DNA from: Brachybacterium sp. SGAir0954
GTDB taxonomy: Bacteria; Actinomycetota; Actinomycetes; Actinomycetales; Dermabacteraceae
Reading direction: 5' to 3'
NCBI RefSeq assembly: GCF_005490785.1
Contig: NZ_CP027295.1
Location: forward strand, 496,001-560,000
DNA: 64,000 nt
In this document: positions 8,341 to 16,636 of the stretch, one piece after another
How the letters are laid out: every line of letters begins with the position of its first letter
Position numbering within the stretch: the stretch's first letter is position 1
Made by a program: the position numbers and the translations under genes
The notes under the pieces: model-generated
Seen by the model: only the letters and a program-made list of their open reading frames with translations
What the model was told of the DNA's origin: nothing
Databases searched by the model: none

Positions 8341-9486
8341 CTAGTCCCTCAGCGCGGGGTGCCCCGCTCGTCCGCTCGCCGCAGCGAGCGCGTGCTGGAC
8401 GGCGTCGTAGGCGGGCTTGCGTGTGAGGTCGTCCCGCAGGACGGTCGCCGCCCCCTGCCCCGGGAAGGTCACGGGGACCCACGAGTACCGGTCCACGACG
8501 CCCCACAGGGTGAGCGAGCCGCAGCCCTCGACGGCCAGCACCGCCTCGGTCGTGCGGCGGTAGTACTCGGCCTGGGTCGCCAGCTGCTCCGCCGTCGGCT
8601 CGCCGCCCTCGGGCAGGTCGATCCGCACGTCGAGCTCGGTGATCGCGGTCCGCAGGCCGAGGTCCGCGAAGCGGCGGAGGTTCGCGGCGAGGTCGTCCGG
8701 GAAGCCGTAGCGGGTCGAGAGGTGCCCCTGGGTGGAGAACCCGTGCACGGGCACGCCGTCGGCGAGGAGCTCCTGGACGAGCGCGTGGTACGCGTCGGAC
8801 TTGGGGTTGATCCCCTCGACGTTGTAGTCGTTGAGGAACAGCTGCGCCTCGGGGTCGGCCTCGTGGGCCCACCGGAAGGCGTCGGCGATGATCCCCGGCC
8901 CCAGCTCGCGGATCCAGATGTTGGCCTCGGTGCGCAGCGCGGCGGAGTCGTCGAAGATCTCGTTGGCGACGTCCCACTGCTGCATGCGACCGGCGTAGCG
9001 GCCGACGACGGTCTGGATGTGGTCCCGGAGGATCTCCCGCAGCTGCGCGGGCGTGTGGTCGCCCTCCTCGAGCCAGGCCGGGTTCTGGTTGTGCCAGAGC
9101 AGCGTGTGCCCGCGCATGACCTGGCCGTTCTGGGCGGCGAAGTCCGCGATGGCGTCCGCATCGGTGAAGTCGTAGACGCCCTCCGCCGGGCGGAGATGGT
9201 CCCACTTCATCTGGTTCTCCGCCGAGAGCGAGGTGAACTCGGCGGCGAGCACCTTCCGGTAGGGCTCGTCGTGGGTGAAGGGGTCGGGGTAGGGCTGCGA
9301 GAGGTGGTGCCCGCCGCCGGCGACGGCGCAGCCGATCTCGAGGACGTCCCCCGCGGCGAACGCGAGGGTGTCCTTCTTCGCGAGGCCCGGAGGCGTGGGC
9401 TTCCGCTCCGCGTGCGCCGCGGCGGCGGTCGCGGCGGCGAGCGTCGTGGCGACGGCTCCGGCGGTGAGGATCTGACGGCGTCTCAT
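8341..9486 (-). CDS. GH10 endo-1,4-beta-xylanase, exported
   Basis: Family 10 xylanase, 381 aa, cutting internal beta-1,4 bonds of xylan. The acid/base Glu is E176 in WDVANE and the nucleophile is E284 in ITELDVR; the substrate motifs ENQMKWDHLRP and GHTLLWHNQNP are intact. The N-terminus MRRRQILTAGAVATTLAAAT has arginines followed by a hydrophobic stretch ending AHA-E, consistent with a Tat-like or Sec signal peptide, so the enzyme should be secreted. No carbohydrate-binding module follows the barrel. AAGGAG precedes the ATG. It lies downstream of the importer genes, so secreted xylanase and uptake of its products are likely co-expressed. Confidence 0.95.
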   Translation of the reverse strand: MRRRQILTAGAVATTLAAATAAAAHAERKPTPPGLAKKDTLAFAAGDVLEIGCAVAGGGHHLSQPYPDPFTHDEPYRKVLAAEFTSLSAENQMKWDHLRPAEGVYDFTDADAIADFAAQNGQVMRGHTLLWHNQNPAWLEEGDHTPAQLREILRDHIQTVVGRYAGRMQQWDVANEIFDDSAALRTEANIWIRELGPGIIADAFRWAHEADPEAQLFLNDYNVEGINPKSDAYHALVQELLADGVPVHGFSTQGHLSTRYGFPDDLAANLRRFADLGLRTAITELDVRIDLPEGGEPTAEQLATQAEYYRRTTEAVLAVEGCGSLTLWGVVDRYSWVPVTFPGQGAATVLRDDLTRKPAYDAVQHALAAASGRAGHPALRD

Positions 9487-9544
9487 GGTGTCTCCTTCGA
9501 CGGTGATGAGGGTGCTGCAGAGGGGGTGCCGCGTGGTGGGCCGC

Positions 9545-10483
9545 TCAGCCCTTGACCGAGCCGAGCATGACGCCCGAGACGAAGTACCGCTGCACGAAGG
9601 GGTACACGCACAGGATCGGGACGAGGATGAGGATCATCGTCACGGACTGGATGTTGGCGTTGATGTCCGCGACCGCGGAGCCGGAGGCCGCGGCCCCCTC
9701 GGAGGCCGCCGTGGAGGCGCCCGCGATGAGGTTCCTCAGGTACAGCGTCACGGGGAAGAGGTCCGTCCGGTCGAGGTACAGGAACGCGGCGAACCAGTCG
9801 TTCCAGTACTGCACCGAGTAGAAGAGCACCATCGTCGCGATGACGGCCTTCGACAGCGGCAGCACGATCCGGAAGAAGATCCCGAACCAGCCGAGGCCGT
9901 CGATGTGCGCGGCCTCCTCGAGCTCGGTGGGCAGGTTCTCGAAGAACGCCTTCATGACGAGCAGGTTGAACACCGAGAGCGCCGGCGGCAGGATCACCGC
10001 CCACATCGTGTTCTTCATGCCGAGCGAGGAGATGAGCACGTAGTTCGGCACGATGCCGCCGTTGAAGAACATCGTGAACACCGCGATGCCGATCAGCAGG
10101 CCGCGCCCCCGCAGGTGCTTCTTGGAGAGCACGTAGGCGTAGGTCGTGGTCAGCACCATCGCGATCGAGGTGCCGATCAGCGTGTACAGCACGGTGTTGC
10201 CGTAGCTGCGCCAGAACGTGTCGTTGTTCGCGACCGCCCGGTACGTGTCCAGGTTCGGGTCCACGGGCAGGAGGTTCACCTTGCCCGCGCTGATCGCGCC
10301 CGCCGAGCTGAAGGACTGCGCCAGCAGCATGACGAACGGATAGAGCATCACCGCGCACAGCAGGAGGAGCGCGGTCGTGTTGACCACGGTGAAGATCCGG
10401 TAGGACCGGGAGTCCCGGATCCGGGTCGTCGTGCTGCGCGGGCTCGTCGTGGGCGCCGCCTCGGGCGCCATCGCCTCGATCAC
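9545..10483 (-). CDS. CUT1-family carbohydrate ABC permease (YtcP/MalG-like)
   Basis: Membrane subunit of a sugar importer, 312 aa, with six predicted membrane spans (first TALLLLCAVMLYPFVMLLAQ) and the coupling loop EEAAHIDGLGWFGIF. The pattern SFSSAGAISAGKVNLLP after the first span is typical of the YtcP group that works with LplB-type partners on polysaccharide fragments. The start is taken as GTG 10483, which overlaps the upstream stop as GTGA; ATG 10471 is the alternative. No ATPase gene accompanies the system, so a shared CUT1 ATPase elsewhere is expected. Confidence 0.9.
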   Translation of the reverse strand: MIEAMAPEAAPTTSPRSTTTRIRDSRSYRIFTVVNTTALLLLCAVMLYPFVMLLAQSFSSAGAISAGKVNLLPVDPNLDTYRAVANNDTFWRSYGNTVLYTLIGTSIAMVLTTTYAYVLSKKHLRGRGLLIGIAVFTMFFNGGIVPNYVLISSLGMKNTMWAVILPPALSVFNLLVMKAFFENLPTELEEAAHIDGLGWFGIFFRIVLPLSKAVIATMVLFYSVQYWNDWFAAFLYLDRTDLFPVTLYLRNLIAGASTAASEGAAASGSAVADINANIQSVTMILILVPILCVYPFVQRYFVSGVMLGSVKG

Positions 10484-11424
10484 CACAGGCTCGTCCCCAC
10501 CAATCGTCTCGAGATGAAGTTCGCGGCCATGACCATGACGAAGCCGATGACCGCCTGGAACAGGCCGATGGCCGCCGCGTAGCTGAGGTTGTTGGACACC
10601 AGGCCCACCCGGTACAGGTAGGTGGAGATGACGTCCGCGGTCGAGTAGGTCATGGGGTTGTAGAGCAGCAGGACCTTCTCGAACCCGACGTTGAGGAAGG
10701 AACCGATGTTGAGGATCAGCAGCGTCACCATCGTCGGCCGGATGCCCGGCAGGGTCACGTGCCAGGTCTGCTGCCAGCGGTTCGCGCCGTCGATCCGTGC
10801 GGCCTCGTAGAGGGCGTCGTCGACGGCGGTGAGGGCCGCGAGGTAGAGGATCGTCCCCCAGCCCACCGTCTGCCACGCCTCGGAGACCACGTAGATCACG
10901 CGGAACCACTCGGGTCGCTGCAGGAAGGTGATCGGGTCCCCGCCGAGGGCCTCGACGATCTGGTTCGCAGTGCCCTGCAGCGAGAGCAGCTGGTAGACCA
11001 TGCCGACCACGATGACGACGGAGAGGAAGTGCGGCAGGTAGCTGATCGACTGCACGATCTTCTTGAAGTGCCGGCGCCGCACCTCGTTGAGCATGAGCGC
11101 CAGGATGATCGGCAGCGGGAAGCAGACCAGGAGGGTGGTCCCGCCGATGATCGCGGTGTTCGCGAAGACCTTCCAGAAGGCGGGGTCCTGGATGAACATG
11201 CCGACGTAGCGCATGCCGACCCACTCGTCGCCGAAGATGCTGCCGCCGGGACGGAAGCGTCGGAAGGCGATGACGTTCCCGGCCATGGGCAGGTAGCGGA
11301 AGATCAGCAGGAACAGCAGCGGGAGCGCCGCCATCACGTAGAGCGGCCAGTCGCGTCGCAGCGCCCGCCTCCACGCGCCGCTGCGCCGTCGGGGCGCCGC
11401 GGTGCGCGGCTCGGCGACGGTCAT
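10480..11424 (-). CDS. CUT1-family carbohydrate ABC permease (LplB/MalF-like)
   Basis: Partner permease, 314 aa. It has an Arg-rich cytoplasmic N-terminus, a first span WPLYVMAALPLLFLLIFRYL, the LplB-type stretch PMAGNVIAFRRFRPGGSIFG and the coupling loop EAARIDGANRWQQTW. ATG 11424 overlaps the stop of the solute-binding-protein gene (ATGA), which settles the start over an upstream in-frame codon at 11520 that lies inside that gene. Together with the YtcP-like permease it should form a heterodimeric channel for xylo-oligosaccharides, judged by the adjacent xylanase. Confidence 0.9.
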   Translation of the reverse strand: MTVAEPRTAAPRRRSGAWRRALRRDWPLYVMAALPLLFLLIFRYLPMAGNVIAFRRFRPGGSIFGDEWVGMRYVGMFIQDPAFWKVFANTAIIGGTTLLVCFPLPIILALMLNEVRRRHFKKIVQSISYLPHFLSVVIVVGMVYQLLSLQGTANQIVEALGGDPITFLQRPEWFRVIYVVSEAWQTVGWGTILYLAALTAVDDALYEAARIDGANRWQQTWHVTLPGIRPTMVTLLILNIGSFLNVGFEKVLLLYNPMTYSTADVISTYLYRVGLVSNNLSYAAAIGLFQAVIGFVMVMAANFISRRLVGTSLW

Positions 11425-13100
11425 CCGTTCGCCTCGACGAATCGGGCCCGCGCGCCGTTGAGCAGCTCCATGTACTGCGGGAGCCCCGCGGCCTCGAGCT
11501 CGGCGACGTAGGCGTCCCACTCGTCCATCGGCCGCTCCCCCATGATGAAGCGGAGCGTCGCGGTGTCCACGGCGTCCTTGATCGGGGTGGCGAGCAGGGA
11601 GGCTTGCTCGAGCTCGGCCTCGTCGAGCGGCGCGGGCGGGAACGGATCGCGCGGGGTGCGCGTGGTGAGCACGTCGTCGACGTACTGGACGAACTCGGGG
11701 GTGCTGTAGGACTCCTTGAGGGCCCGGGACTCGGTGGACTCCGCGGGGAAGGTCGAGTAGCCGAGGTCGATCTTGATGTCCTCGCCGGCATCCTTGTTCA
11801 TGCCGAAGTCGTTCAGCGAGTAGCCCTCCTCGAGCGTGATCGTGCCGTCGCCGGACTTGGAGTAGGTGGTGCCCTCCTCGCCCCAGCGCAGCATCTCGCG
11901 CGCCTGGGGGCTGTAGTAGAGCCAGTCCACGAACTGCAGCGTCGCGAGGAAGTTCTCCGACTCGGTGACCGCGGAGCTGAGCATGAACCCGTGCCAGAAG
12001 TTGCGGGGCTCGACGTGGTCGCCGGCCGGGCCGCCGGGCGGCGGGACGAGGGTGATCTCGAAGTTGCCCTTGCCGACGGTCTCCTCGAGCGCCTGGGCGA
12101 ACTCGATCGCGGTGCCGGAGGAGCCGGAGGCGGCGAAGCAGGTCTCGGCGGCGAACTTCTCGCTCACGCTCGCCGCGCCGCTGCCGTCGTTCGAGGCGGT
12201 GAAGGACTCCTTGTCGAGCAGGCCGTCGGCGACGAGGCCGCGGAAGAAGTCGACGAGCTGGCGGTACTGCTCGGTGGTCGCGGCGTAGACGAGGTCGTCC
12301 CCGTCACCGTCGATCGCCCCGTCGCCGAAGCCCCACCCGGCCTTCGTGCCGAAGGCGTGGGCGGCGTAGTTGAGCATCGACTGCCCCTCGAAGCCGTCCG
12401 CGAGCGGGACGGCGTCGGGGTGCTTCTCCTTGATGAGCACGAGCGCCTCGCGCACCTCTTCCCAGGTCTGCGGCACGGAGCCGGCGACCTCCTCGAAGAC
12501 GTCCTTGCGCAGCACGAGGCTGAACACGGGGACCGAGACCTCCTGGAGGCCGGGGGTCATGTAGTACTTGCCGTCCGCCTGGCGGAGGTTCTCGACCATC
12601 TCCGCGAGGTCCCACTCCTTCACGTACTTCTGGAAGTTCGGCATCCTGTCCACGTAGTCGCTCATCGGCACCACGGCGCCGGAGGAGACGAAGGCGGCCT
12701 CCTCGCCGGTGTAGACGAGCGGGATCAGGGTCGGTGCGTCGCCCGCGCTGATCAGCAGGCTGCGCTTCTCGATCGCGTCGCTGAAGGGGATGTGGGTGAG
12801 GGTCAGCTCGACGTTCGTGAGCTCCTTGATGTGCTCGAAGATCCGCCAGGTCTTCTCGACGGGGACGTCGGGCCAGTCGGTCCAGAGCATGCTGATCTGG
12901 ATCGGCTCGGTGGCCGTGAACTGCATGTCCGCGGCGTACTCGTCCATGGCGCCCACGTTCTGCGTGCTCACGTCGACCTTCTCCTCGGAGCCGGAGCCGG
13001 TGCCGCAGGAGGCGAGGGTCAGCGCGCCGAGGCCGGCCGCCGTGAGGCCGACGAAGCCTCGCCGGGTGGGACCGAGGGGGAAGGGATGTGCCGTTGCCAT
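11421..13100 (-). CDS. Extracellular solute-binding lipoprotein of the xylan-linked importer
   Basis: Binding protein of 559 aa, in the size range of LplA/LipO-type partners of LplB/YtcP permeases (longer than ordinary CUT1 binding proteins). The N-terminus has a twin-arginine-like motif TRRGFVGL, a hydrophobic stretch and the lipobox LASC, so it should be a lipid-anchored surface protein, possibly Tat-exported. ATG 13100 is chosen because GAGGAG precedes it; an in-frame ATG at 13205 would put 35 non-signal residues before the export signal. It is the first gene of the leftward operon binding protein, permease, permease, xylanase and probably LacI. A GAAA/TTTC operator lies about 120 bases upstream. 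Confidence 0.92.
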   Translation of the reverse strand: MATAHPFPLGPTRRGFVGLTAAGLGALTLASCGTGSGSEEKVDVSTQNVGAMDEYAADMQFTATEPIQISMLWTDWPDVPVEKTWRIFEHIKELTNVELTLTHIPFSDAIEKRSLLISAGDAPTLIPLVYTGEEAAFVSSGAVVPMSDYVDRMPNFQKYVKEWDLAEMVENLRQADGKYYMTPGLQEVSVPVFSLVLRKDVFEEVAGSVPQTWEEVREALVLIKEKHPDAVPLADGFEGQSMLNYAAHAFGTKAGWGFGDGAIDGDGDDLVYAATTEQYRQLVDFFRGLVADGLLDKESFTASNDGSGAASVSEKFAAETCFAASGSSGTAIEFAQALEETVGKGNFEITLVPPPGGPAGDHVEPRNFWHGFMLSSAVTESENFLATLQFVDWLYYSPQAREMLRWGEEGTTYSKSGDGTITLEEGYSLNDFGMNKDAGEDIKIDLGYSTFPAESTESRALKESYSTPEFVQYVDDVLTTRTPRDPFPPAPLDEAELEQASLLATPIKDAVDTATLRFIMGERPMDEWDAYVAELEAAGLPQYMELLNGARARFVEANG

Positions 13101-13221
13101 GGTGTCTCCTCGTCGAGAGCGGAGCCGCACGGGATGTGACGGCCGATGGTGGTCCACTGCCGCGAAGTGCCCCGATGCCGACGACCCGCTGCTCTGCGGG
13201 AGCATCGCGCTTTGATGCTTT

Positions 13222-13233
13222 CGAGAAGTTTCG
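13222..13233. promoter_or_regulatory. LacI-type operator candidate upstream of the xylanase operon
   Basis: CGAGAAGTTTCG is an imperfect palindrome with the same GAAA-N-TTTC core as sites in front of the GH3 gene and of the second LacI gene. It lies 121 bases upstream of the solute-binding-protein start and is the only such core in front of that operon. Binding is inferred from the recurrence of the motif. Confidence 0.55.
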
Positions 13234-13393
13234 CGCTGCCGTCACGCTAGTGCGCCCCTGCCGCGTGGTCAAGACCTCACACTCCTCGACCTGCATCGAT
13301 CCTCGGCGCGCTCGACAGGCCCGCGACCAGCGAGGATCGCGACCCGACATGCCATGAAGGCGCGGAACGTCCCGTCCGACAATGTCACGATCC

Positions 13394-13428
13394 CGCAACA
13401 TTGCGACCGTCACGGTCGAAACTTTTCG
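13394..13428. promoter_or_regulatory. Three adjoining palindromes upstream of the YesL-like gene
   Basis: Three inverted repeats follow one another and share edge bases: CGCAACATTGCG (13394-13405), GACCGTCACGGTC (13405-13417) and CGAAACTTTTCG (13417-13428). The first two are perfect; the third matches the GAAA-N-TTTC operator form of the locus. They lie 50 to 85 bases before the ATG at 13479, where a promoter is expected. The rest of 13101-13393 holds the upstream leader of the leftward operon and no gene that I can support. Confidence 0.5.
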
Positions 13429-13478
13429 CCCCCGGGTGCCAGACTGTCGCCGCCAGCAGGCCCGACCCAGGAGCAGCG

Positions 13479-14153
13479 ATGACGCATCCGGACGCATCCC
13501 CCAGCCCGCGGCGGCCGCTCGCCGCCGTCACCGTGATCACGGAGGGCGTCTACCGGGCGCTCGTCATCGAGGTGCTCCTGGTCCTCGCCGCGGTGCCGGC
13601 GCTCCTCGCCTCGTCGCTGCTGCCCGCCGGCCCGCTCGGCACGACCCTGCTCGTCCTCGCCGCGCTGCCGCTGCTGCCCGCGCACGCCGCGGCCCTCCAC
13701 GCCTGGAGTCGGCGCAGCACCGGCGGGGACCTCGCCCCTGCCGCCGATCTCCTGCGGGGCCTCCGCCTGAGCACGGCGGACAGCCTCCGCCTCGGCCTCC
13801 CCGCCCTGGTCCTGCTCGCAGCGCTCACGACCGTCGCCTCCACCGCGACGTCCGTGCAGCGCGGGGTGCTCCTCGCGGCGGCGGGCGTCCTCGCCCTGCT
13901 GCTCGCTCGCGGCCTGACGATCCTCGCGCGGTTCCGCTTCCGCACGGTCGACGTGCTGCGCCTCGCGGTGCACACCCTGCTCGCACGGCCGCTCGCGACC
14001 CTCGCCCTGCTCTCGCTCGGGATCCTCACGGCCGGCTCGGCGGTGCTCGTGGGCGCCTTCGTGCCGCTCCTGTGCGGGAGCCTGCTCCTGCTCGCGCTCT
14101 CCCGCTCCGAGGCGCCCGTCGTGGCGCTGATCGAGGAGCGCTTCGTCGCCTGA
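13479..14153 (+). CDS. Multi-span membrane protein, YesL/DUF624-like
   Basis: The 224-aa product has five or six hydrophobic spans, including VLLVLAAVPALLASSLLPAG, GVLLAAAGVLALLLARGL and a last span before RSEAPVVALIEERFV. The layout (short N-terminus, early span, then PAHAAALHAWSRRSTGGDL before an amphipathic LLRGLRLSTADSLRLG stretch) resembles the YesL/DUF624 family found next to LplB/YtcP-type polysaccharide importers. Its function in that family is unknown. The ATG at 13479 has AGGAG upstream, and an earlier in-frame start would run through the palindromes. It converges with the GH3 gene with a three-base gap. Confidence 0.6.
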   Translation: MTHPDASPSPRRPLAAVTVITEGVYRALVIEVLLVLAAVPALLASSLLPAGPLGTTLLVLAALPLLPAHAAALHAWSRRSTGGDLAPAADLLRGLRLSTADSLRLGLPALVLLAALTTVASTATSVQRGVLLAAAGVLALLLARGLTILARFRFRTVDVLRLAVHTLLARPLATLALLSLGILTAGSAVLVGAFVPLLCGSLLLLALSRSEAPVVALIEERFVA

Positions 14154-14156
14154 GCC

Positions 14157-16484
14157 TCAGGCCCCCGCCGGCACGACCCGCTCCACGCCCACGGGCGTGA
14201 CGAGCTCGCGGGGACCATCACCCACCTCGCGCACGGGGCCGACGATGCGGAAGGAGCCCTCGAGGGTCGCGTCCTCGCTCGAGGCGCCCACGCGCACGCG
14301 CAGCTCCCCGGGCTCGACGATCCGCCGATAGCCCTCGTCGAGGAAGGAGGTGCAGTCCGCGTGGAGCGTGAAGGTCACGCGGGCGCTCTCGCCGGCGGCG
14401 AGGCCGATCTTCGTGAAGCCGACGAGCCGCTTGAGCGGGCGCACCACGCTCGCGACGGGGTCGGAGAGGTAGAGCTGGACGACCTCGCGGCCCTCGCGGT
14501 CCCCCGTGTTGGTGACCGTCGCGGAGATCTCGACGGCGCCGTCGGCCGCGATCTCCTCGGCGGAGAGCGTGAGGTCGGAGTAGGCGAAGCGGGTGTAGCC
14601 GAGGCCGAAGCCGAAGGGGTACAGCGGCTGCGGGTCGATGTTGGAGATCCCCTCGCTGACCCAGGCGAGCACGGGGGCGAGGTAGGTGCCGGGCTGGCCG
14701 CCCATGCCGCGGGGGATCCCGAGGGGGAGGCGACCGGAGGGGTTCACGCGCCCGGAGAGCACGCCGGCGATCGCACCGCCGCCCTCCTCGCCGGGCATGA
14801 AGGCCTGCACGATCGCGGCGCAGCGGTCGGCGTACTCGCCGAGCGCGTAGGGGCGTCCGGTGACGAGCACGAGGACGACGGAGGTGCCGGTCGCGAGGAC
14901 CGCCTCGACGAGCGCGTGCTGCGACCCGGGCAGGCGGAGGTCCGCGACGTCGCAGCCCTCGCCGGAGGTGCCGGCGCCGAAGAGGCCGGCGAGATCACCG
15001 ACGGCGAGCACGGCGACGTCGGCCGCCTCCGCCGCGGCGACGGCGGCCGGGATGCCGCTCGTGTCCTCGTCGTTGATCGCGACGCCGGGCAGGGCGGTGA
15101 CCTGGGCGCCCGGGAGCTCGGCGGCGAGGGCCTCGGCGAGGGTGGGCACGGGGACGGAGGTGCCGTGGTCCTCGAGCCGGGAGAGGACGTGGTTGGTGAA
15201 GCTGTAGCAGCCCAGGAAGCTGCGCGCCTCGAGTCCGGTGGGGCCGAGCAGGGCGATCCGGGCGCCGGGGGCGAGCGGGAGCGCGCCCTCGTTGCGCAGC
15301 AGCACGACCGACTCCTCGGCCATGCGGCGGGCGAGGGCCCGGCTCTGCGGCGGGTCGAGGTCGATCGCCTCGCCGGCGGTGGTCGGGTCGTGGCCCGGGT
15401 CCAGGAGGCCGAGCGCGATCTTCTGGCGCAGCACGCGCCGCACGGCGGTGTCGAGCACTTCCTGCTCGAGCTCGCCCGCGGCGATCGCGTCGAGCAGTTC
15501 GGGGAAGGTGCTGGTCTCCGGCAGCTCGACGTCCATGCCGGCGCGGAGCGTCGCGACGGCGGCGTCACGGGTGGTCCCGGCGACCCGGTGCATGGACTGC
15601 AGGAAGTTCACGGCCCAGTAGTCGGAGACGACGGTCCCCTCGAAGCCCCAGGTGTCGCGGAGCAGCTCGGTGAGCAGCCAGCGGCTCGCGGCGGGCGCGA
15701 TGCCGTCGAGGTCCGCGTAGGAGTTCATGACGGCGCCCGCGCCGCCGAGGCGCACGGCCATCTCGAAGGGGACGAGGTCGATCTCGTGCAGCTCACGGCG
15801 GCCGATCGAGACGGGGGCGTGGTTGCGGCCGGCGCGGGAGGCGGCGTGGCCGGCGAAGTGCTTGAGGGTCGCGACGACGCCCTCGCCCTGGAGGCCGCGC
15901 ACGTAGGCGGTCGCGAGCATGCCGGCGAGGTAGGGGTCCTCGCCGAGGGTCTCCTCGATGCGGCCCCAGCGGTAGTCGCGGACGACGTCGAGCACCGGGG
16001 AGAGGCCCATGTGGGTGCCGAGGGTGCGCATGTCGGCGCCGATGCGCGCGGCCATCTCGCCGATCAGCTCGGGGTCGAAGCTCGCGCCCCAGGCGATCGC
16101 GGCGGGGTAGGTGGTCGCGCCGTGGGCCATGAGCCCGGTGAGGCACTCCTCGTGGGCGATCGCGGGGATGCCCTGGCGGGATCCGGCGATGACGACGGCC
16201 TGGAGTGCGCGGAGCTGCTCGACCCCGGCCCGCGCGTCGAGCGGGGCGCTGCCGAGGGCGCGGGTGAGGTGGCCGAGCCCGTGCTGTGCGGCGGCCTCGA
16301 AGGGGTCGCGGCCCTCGTCGAAGGTGGACTGCATCGGCGCGAAACCCTCGGCGTCCCCCATCTCGGGGCGCTTCCAGTAGCTGCCGAGCTGGGCGATCTT
16401 CTCCTCCGGCGTGAGGTCCGCGAGCAGCGCCTCCGCGCGCTCGGCGGTGCTCAGCGAGGGGTCCCTCCAGGGGGCAGCGATCAC
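14157..16484 (-). CDS. GH3 beta-glucosidase/beta-xylosidase
   Basis: Family 3 glycosidase, 775 aa. The N-terminal TIM barrel contains KHFAGH (about 208-213) and the nucleophile D288 in VVSDYWAV, where many relatives have SDW. The alpha/beta sandwich domain (from SVVLLRNEGALPLAPG) and a C-terminal fibronectin-III-like domain (GREVVQLYLSDP) follow. No signal peptide is visible, so it should act in the cytoplasm on imported oligosaccharides. The start is GTG 16484 with AAGGAG six bases upstream. It has its own upstream region with two GAAA/TTTC palindromes and lies downstream of a LacI gene. Family members cannot be split into glucosidase or xylosidase by sequence alone; the neighbouring xylanase favours xylosides. 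Confidence 0.92.
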   Translation of the reverse strand: MIAAPWRDPSLSTAERAEALLADLTPEEKIAQLGSYWKRPEMGDAEGFAPMQSTFDEGRDPFEAAAQHGLGHLTRALGSAPLDARAGVEQLRALQAVVIAGSRQGIPAIAHEECLTGLMAHGATTYPAAIAWGASFDPELIGEMAARIGADMRTLGTHMGLSPVLDVVRDYRWGRIEETLGEDPYLAGMLATAYVRGLQGEGVVATLKHFAGHAASRAGRNHAPVSIGRRELHEIDLVPFEMAVRLGGAGAVMNSYADLDGIAPAASRWLLTELLRDTWGFEGTVVSDYWAVNFLQSMHRVAGTTRDAAVATLRAGMDVELPETSTFPELLDAIAAGELEQEVLDTAVRRVLRQKIALGLLDPGHDPTTAGEAIDLDPPQSRALARRMAEESVVLLRNEGALPLAPGARIALLGPTGLEARSFLGCYSFTNHVLSRLEDHGTSVPVPTLAEALAAELPGAQVTALPGVAINDEDTSGIPAAVAAAEAADVAVLAVGDLAGLFGAGTSGEGCDVADLRLPGSQHALVEAVLATGTSVVLVLVTGRPYALGEYADRCAAIVQAFMPGEEGGGAIAGVLSGRVNPSGRLPLGIPRGMGGQPGTYLAPVLAWVSEGISNIDPQPLYPFGFGLGYTRFAYSDLTLSAEEIAADGAVEISATVTNTGDREGREVVQLYLSDPVASVVRPLKRLVGFTKIGLAAGESARVTFTLHADCTSFLDEGYRRIVEPGELRVRVGASSEDATLEGSFRIVGPVREVGDGPRELVTPVGVERVVPAGA

Positions 16485-16515
16485 GGGGTGCTCCTTCGCA
16501 CGGATCTGAACCAGC

Positions 16516-16527
16516 AGAAAGGTTTCT
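16516..16527. promoter_or_regulatory. Operator candidate in the GH3 promoter region (proximal)
   Basis: AGAAAGGTTTCT is a perfect inverted repeat (five-base arms, two-base centre) 32 bases upstream of the GH3 GTG start. It shares the GAAA/TTTC half-sites with the other palindromes of this locus. The position near the start suits a repressor roadblock or a site overlapping the promoter. Confidence 0.6.
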
Positions 16528-16621
16528 CTCTACTTTCGATGCGATTCACCCTAGGGCCGCCGCTACCCGTCGTCAACATCTCACGACCTGCACCAGCACG
16601 ATGTCACGATACAGAGCCGCC

Positions 16622-16635
16622 CCGAAACCTTTCGG
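16622..16635. promoter_or_regulatory. Operator candidate in the GH3 promoter region (distal)
   Basis: CCGAAACCTTTCGG is a perfect inverted repeat (six-base arms, two-base centre) directly after the stop of the LacI gene and 138 bases before the GH3 start. Two matching sites about 106 bases apart would allow looping by a tetrameric or paired LacI repressor; that is inference. Confidence 0.6.
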
Positions 16636-16636
16636 C

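Noticed and set aside
9545-11791. 748-aa frame reading through the permease upstream
   Set aside because: Only the last 312 residues are a permease; the rest is a wrong-frame reading of the LplB-like gene.
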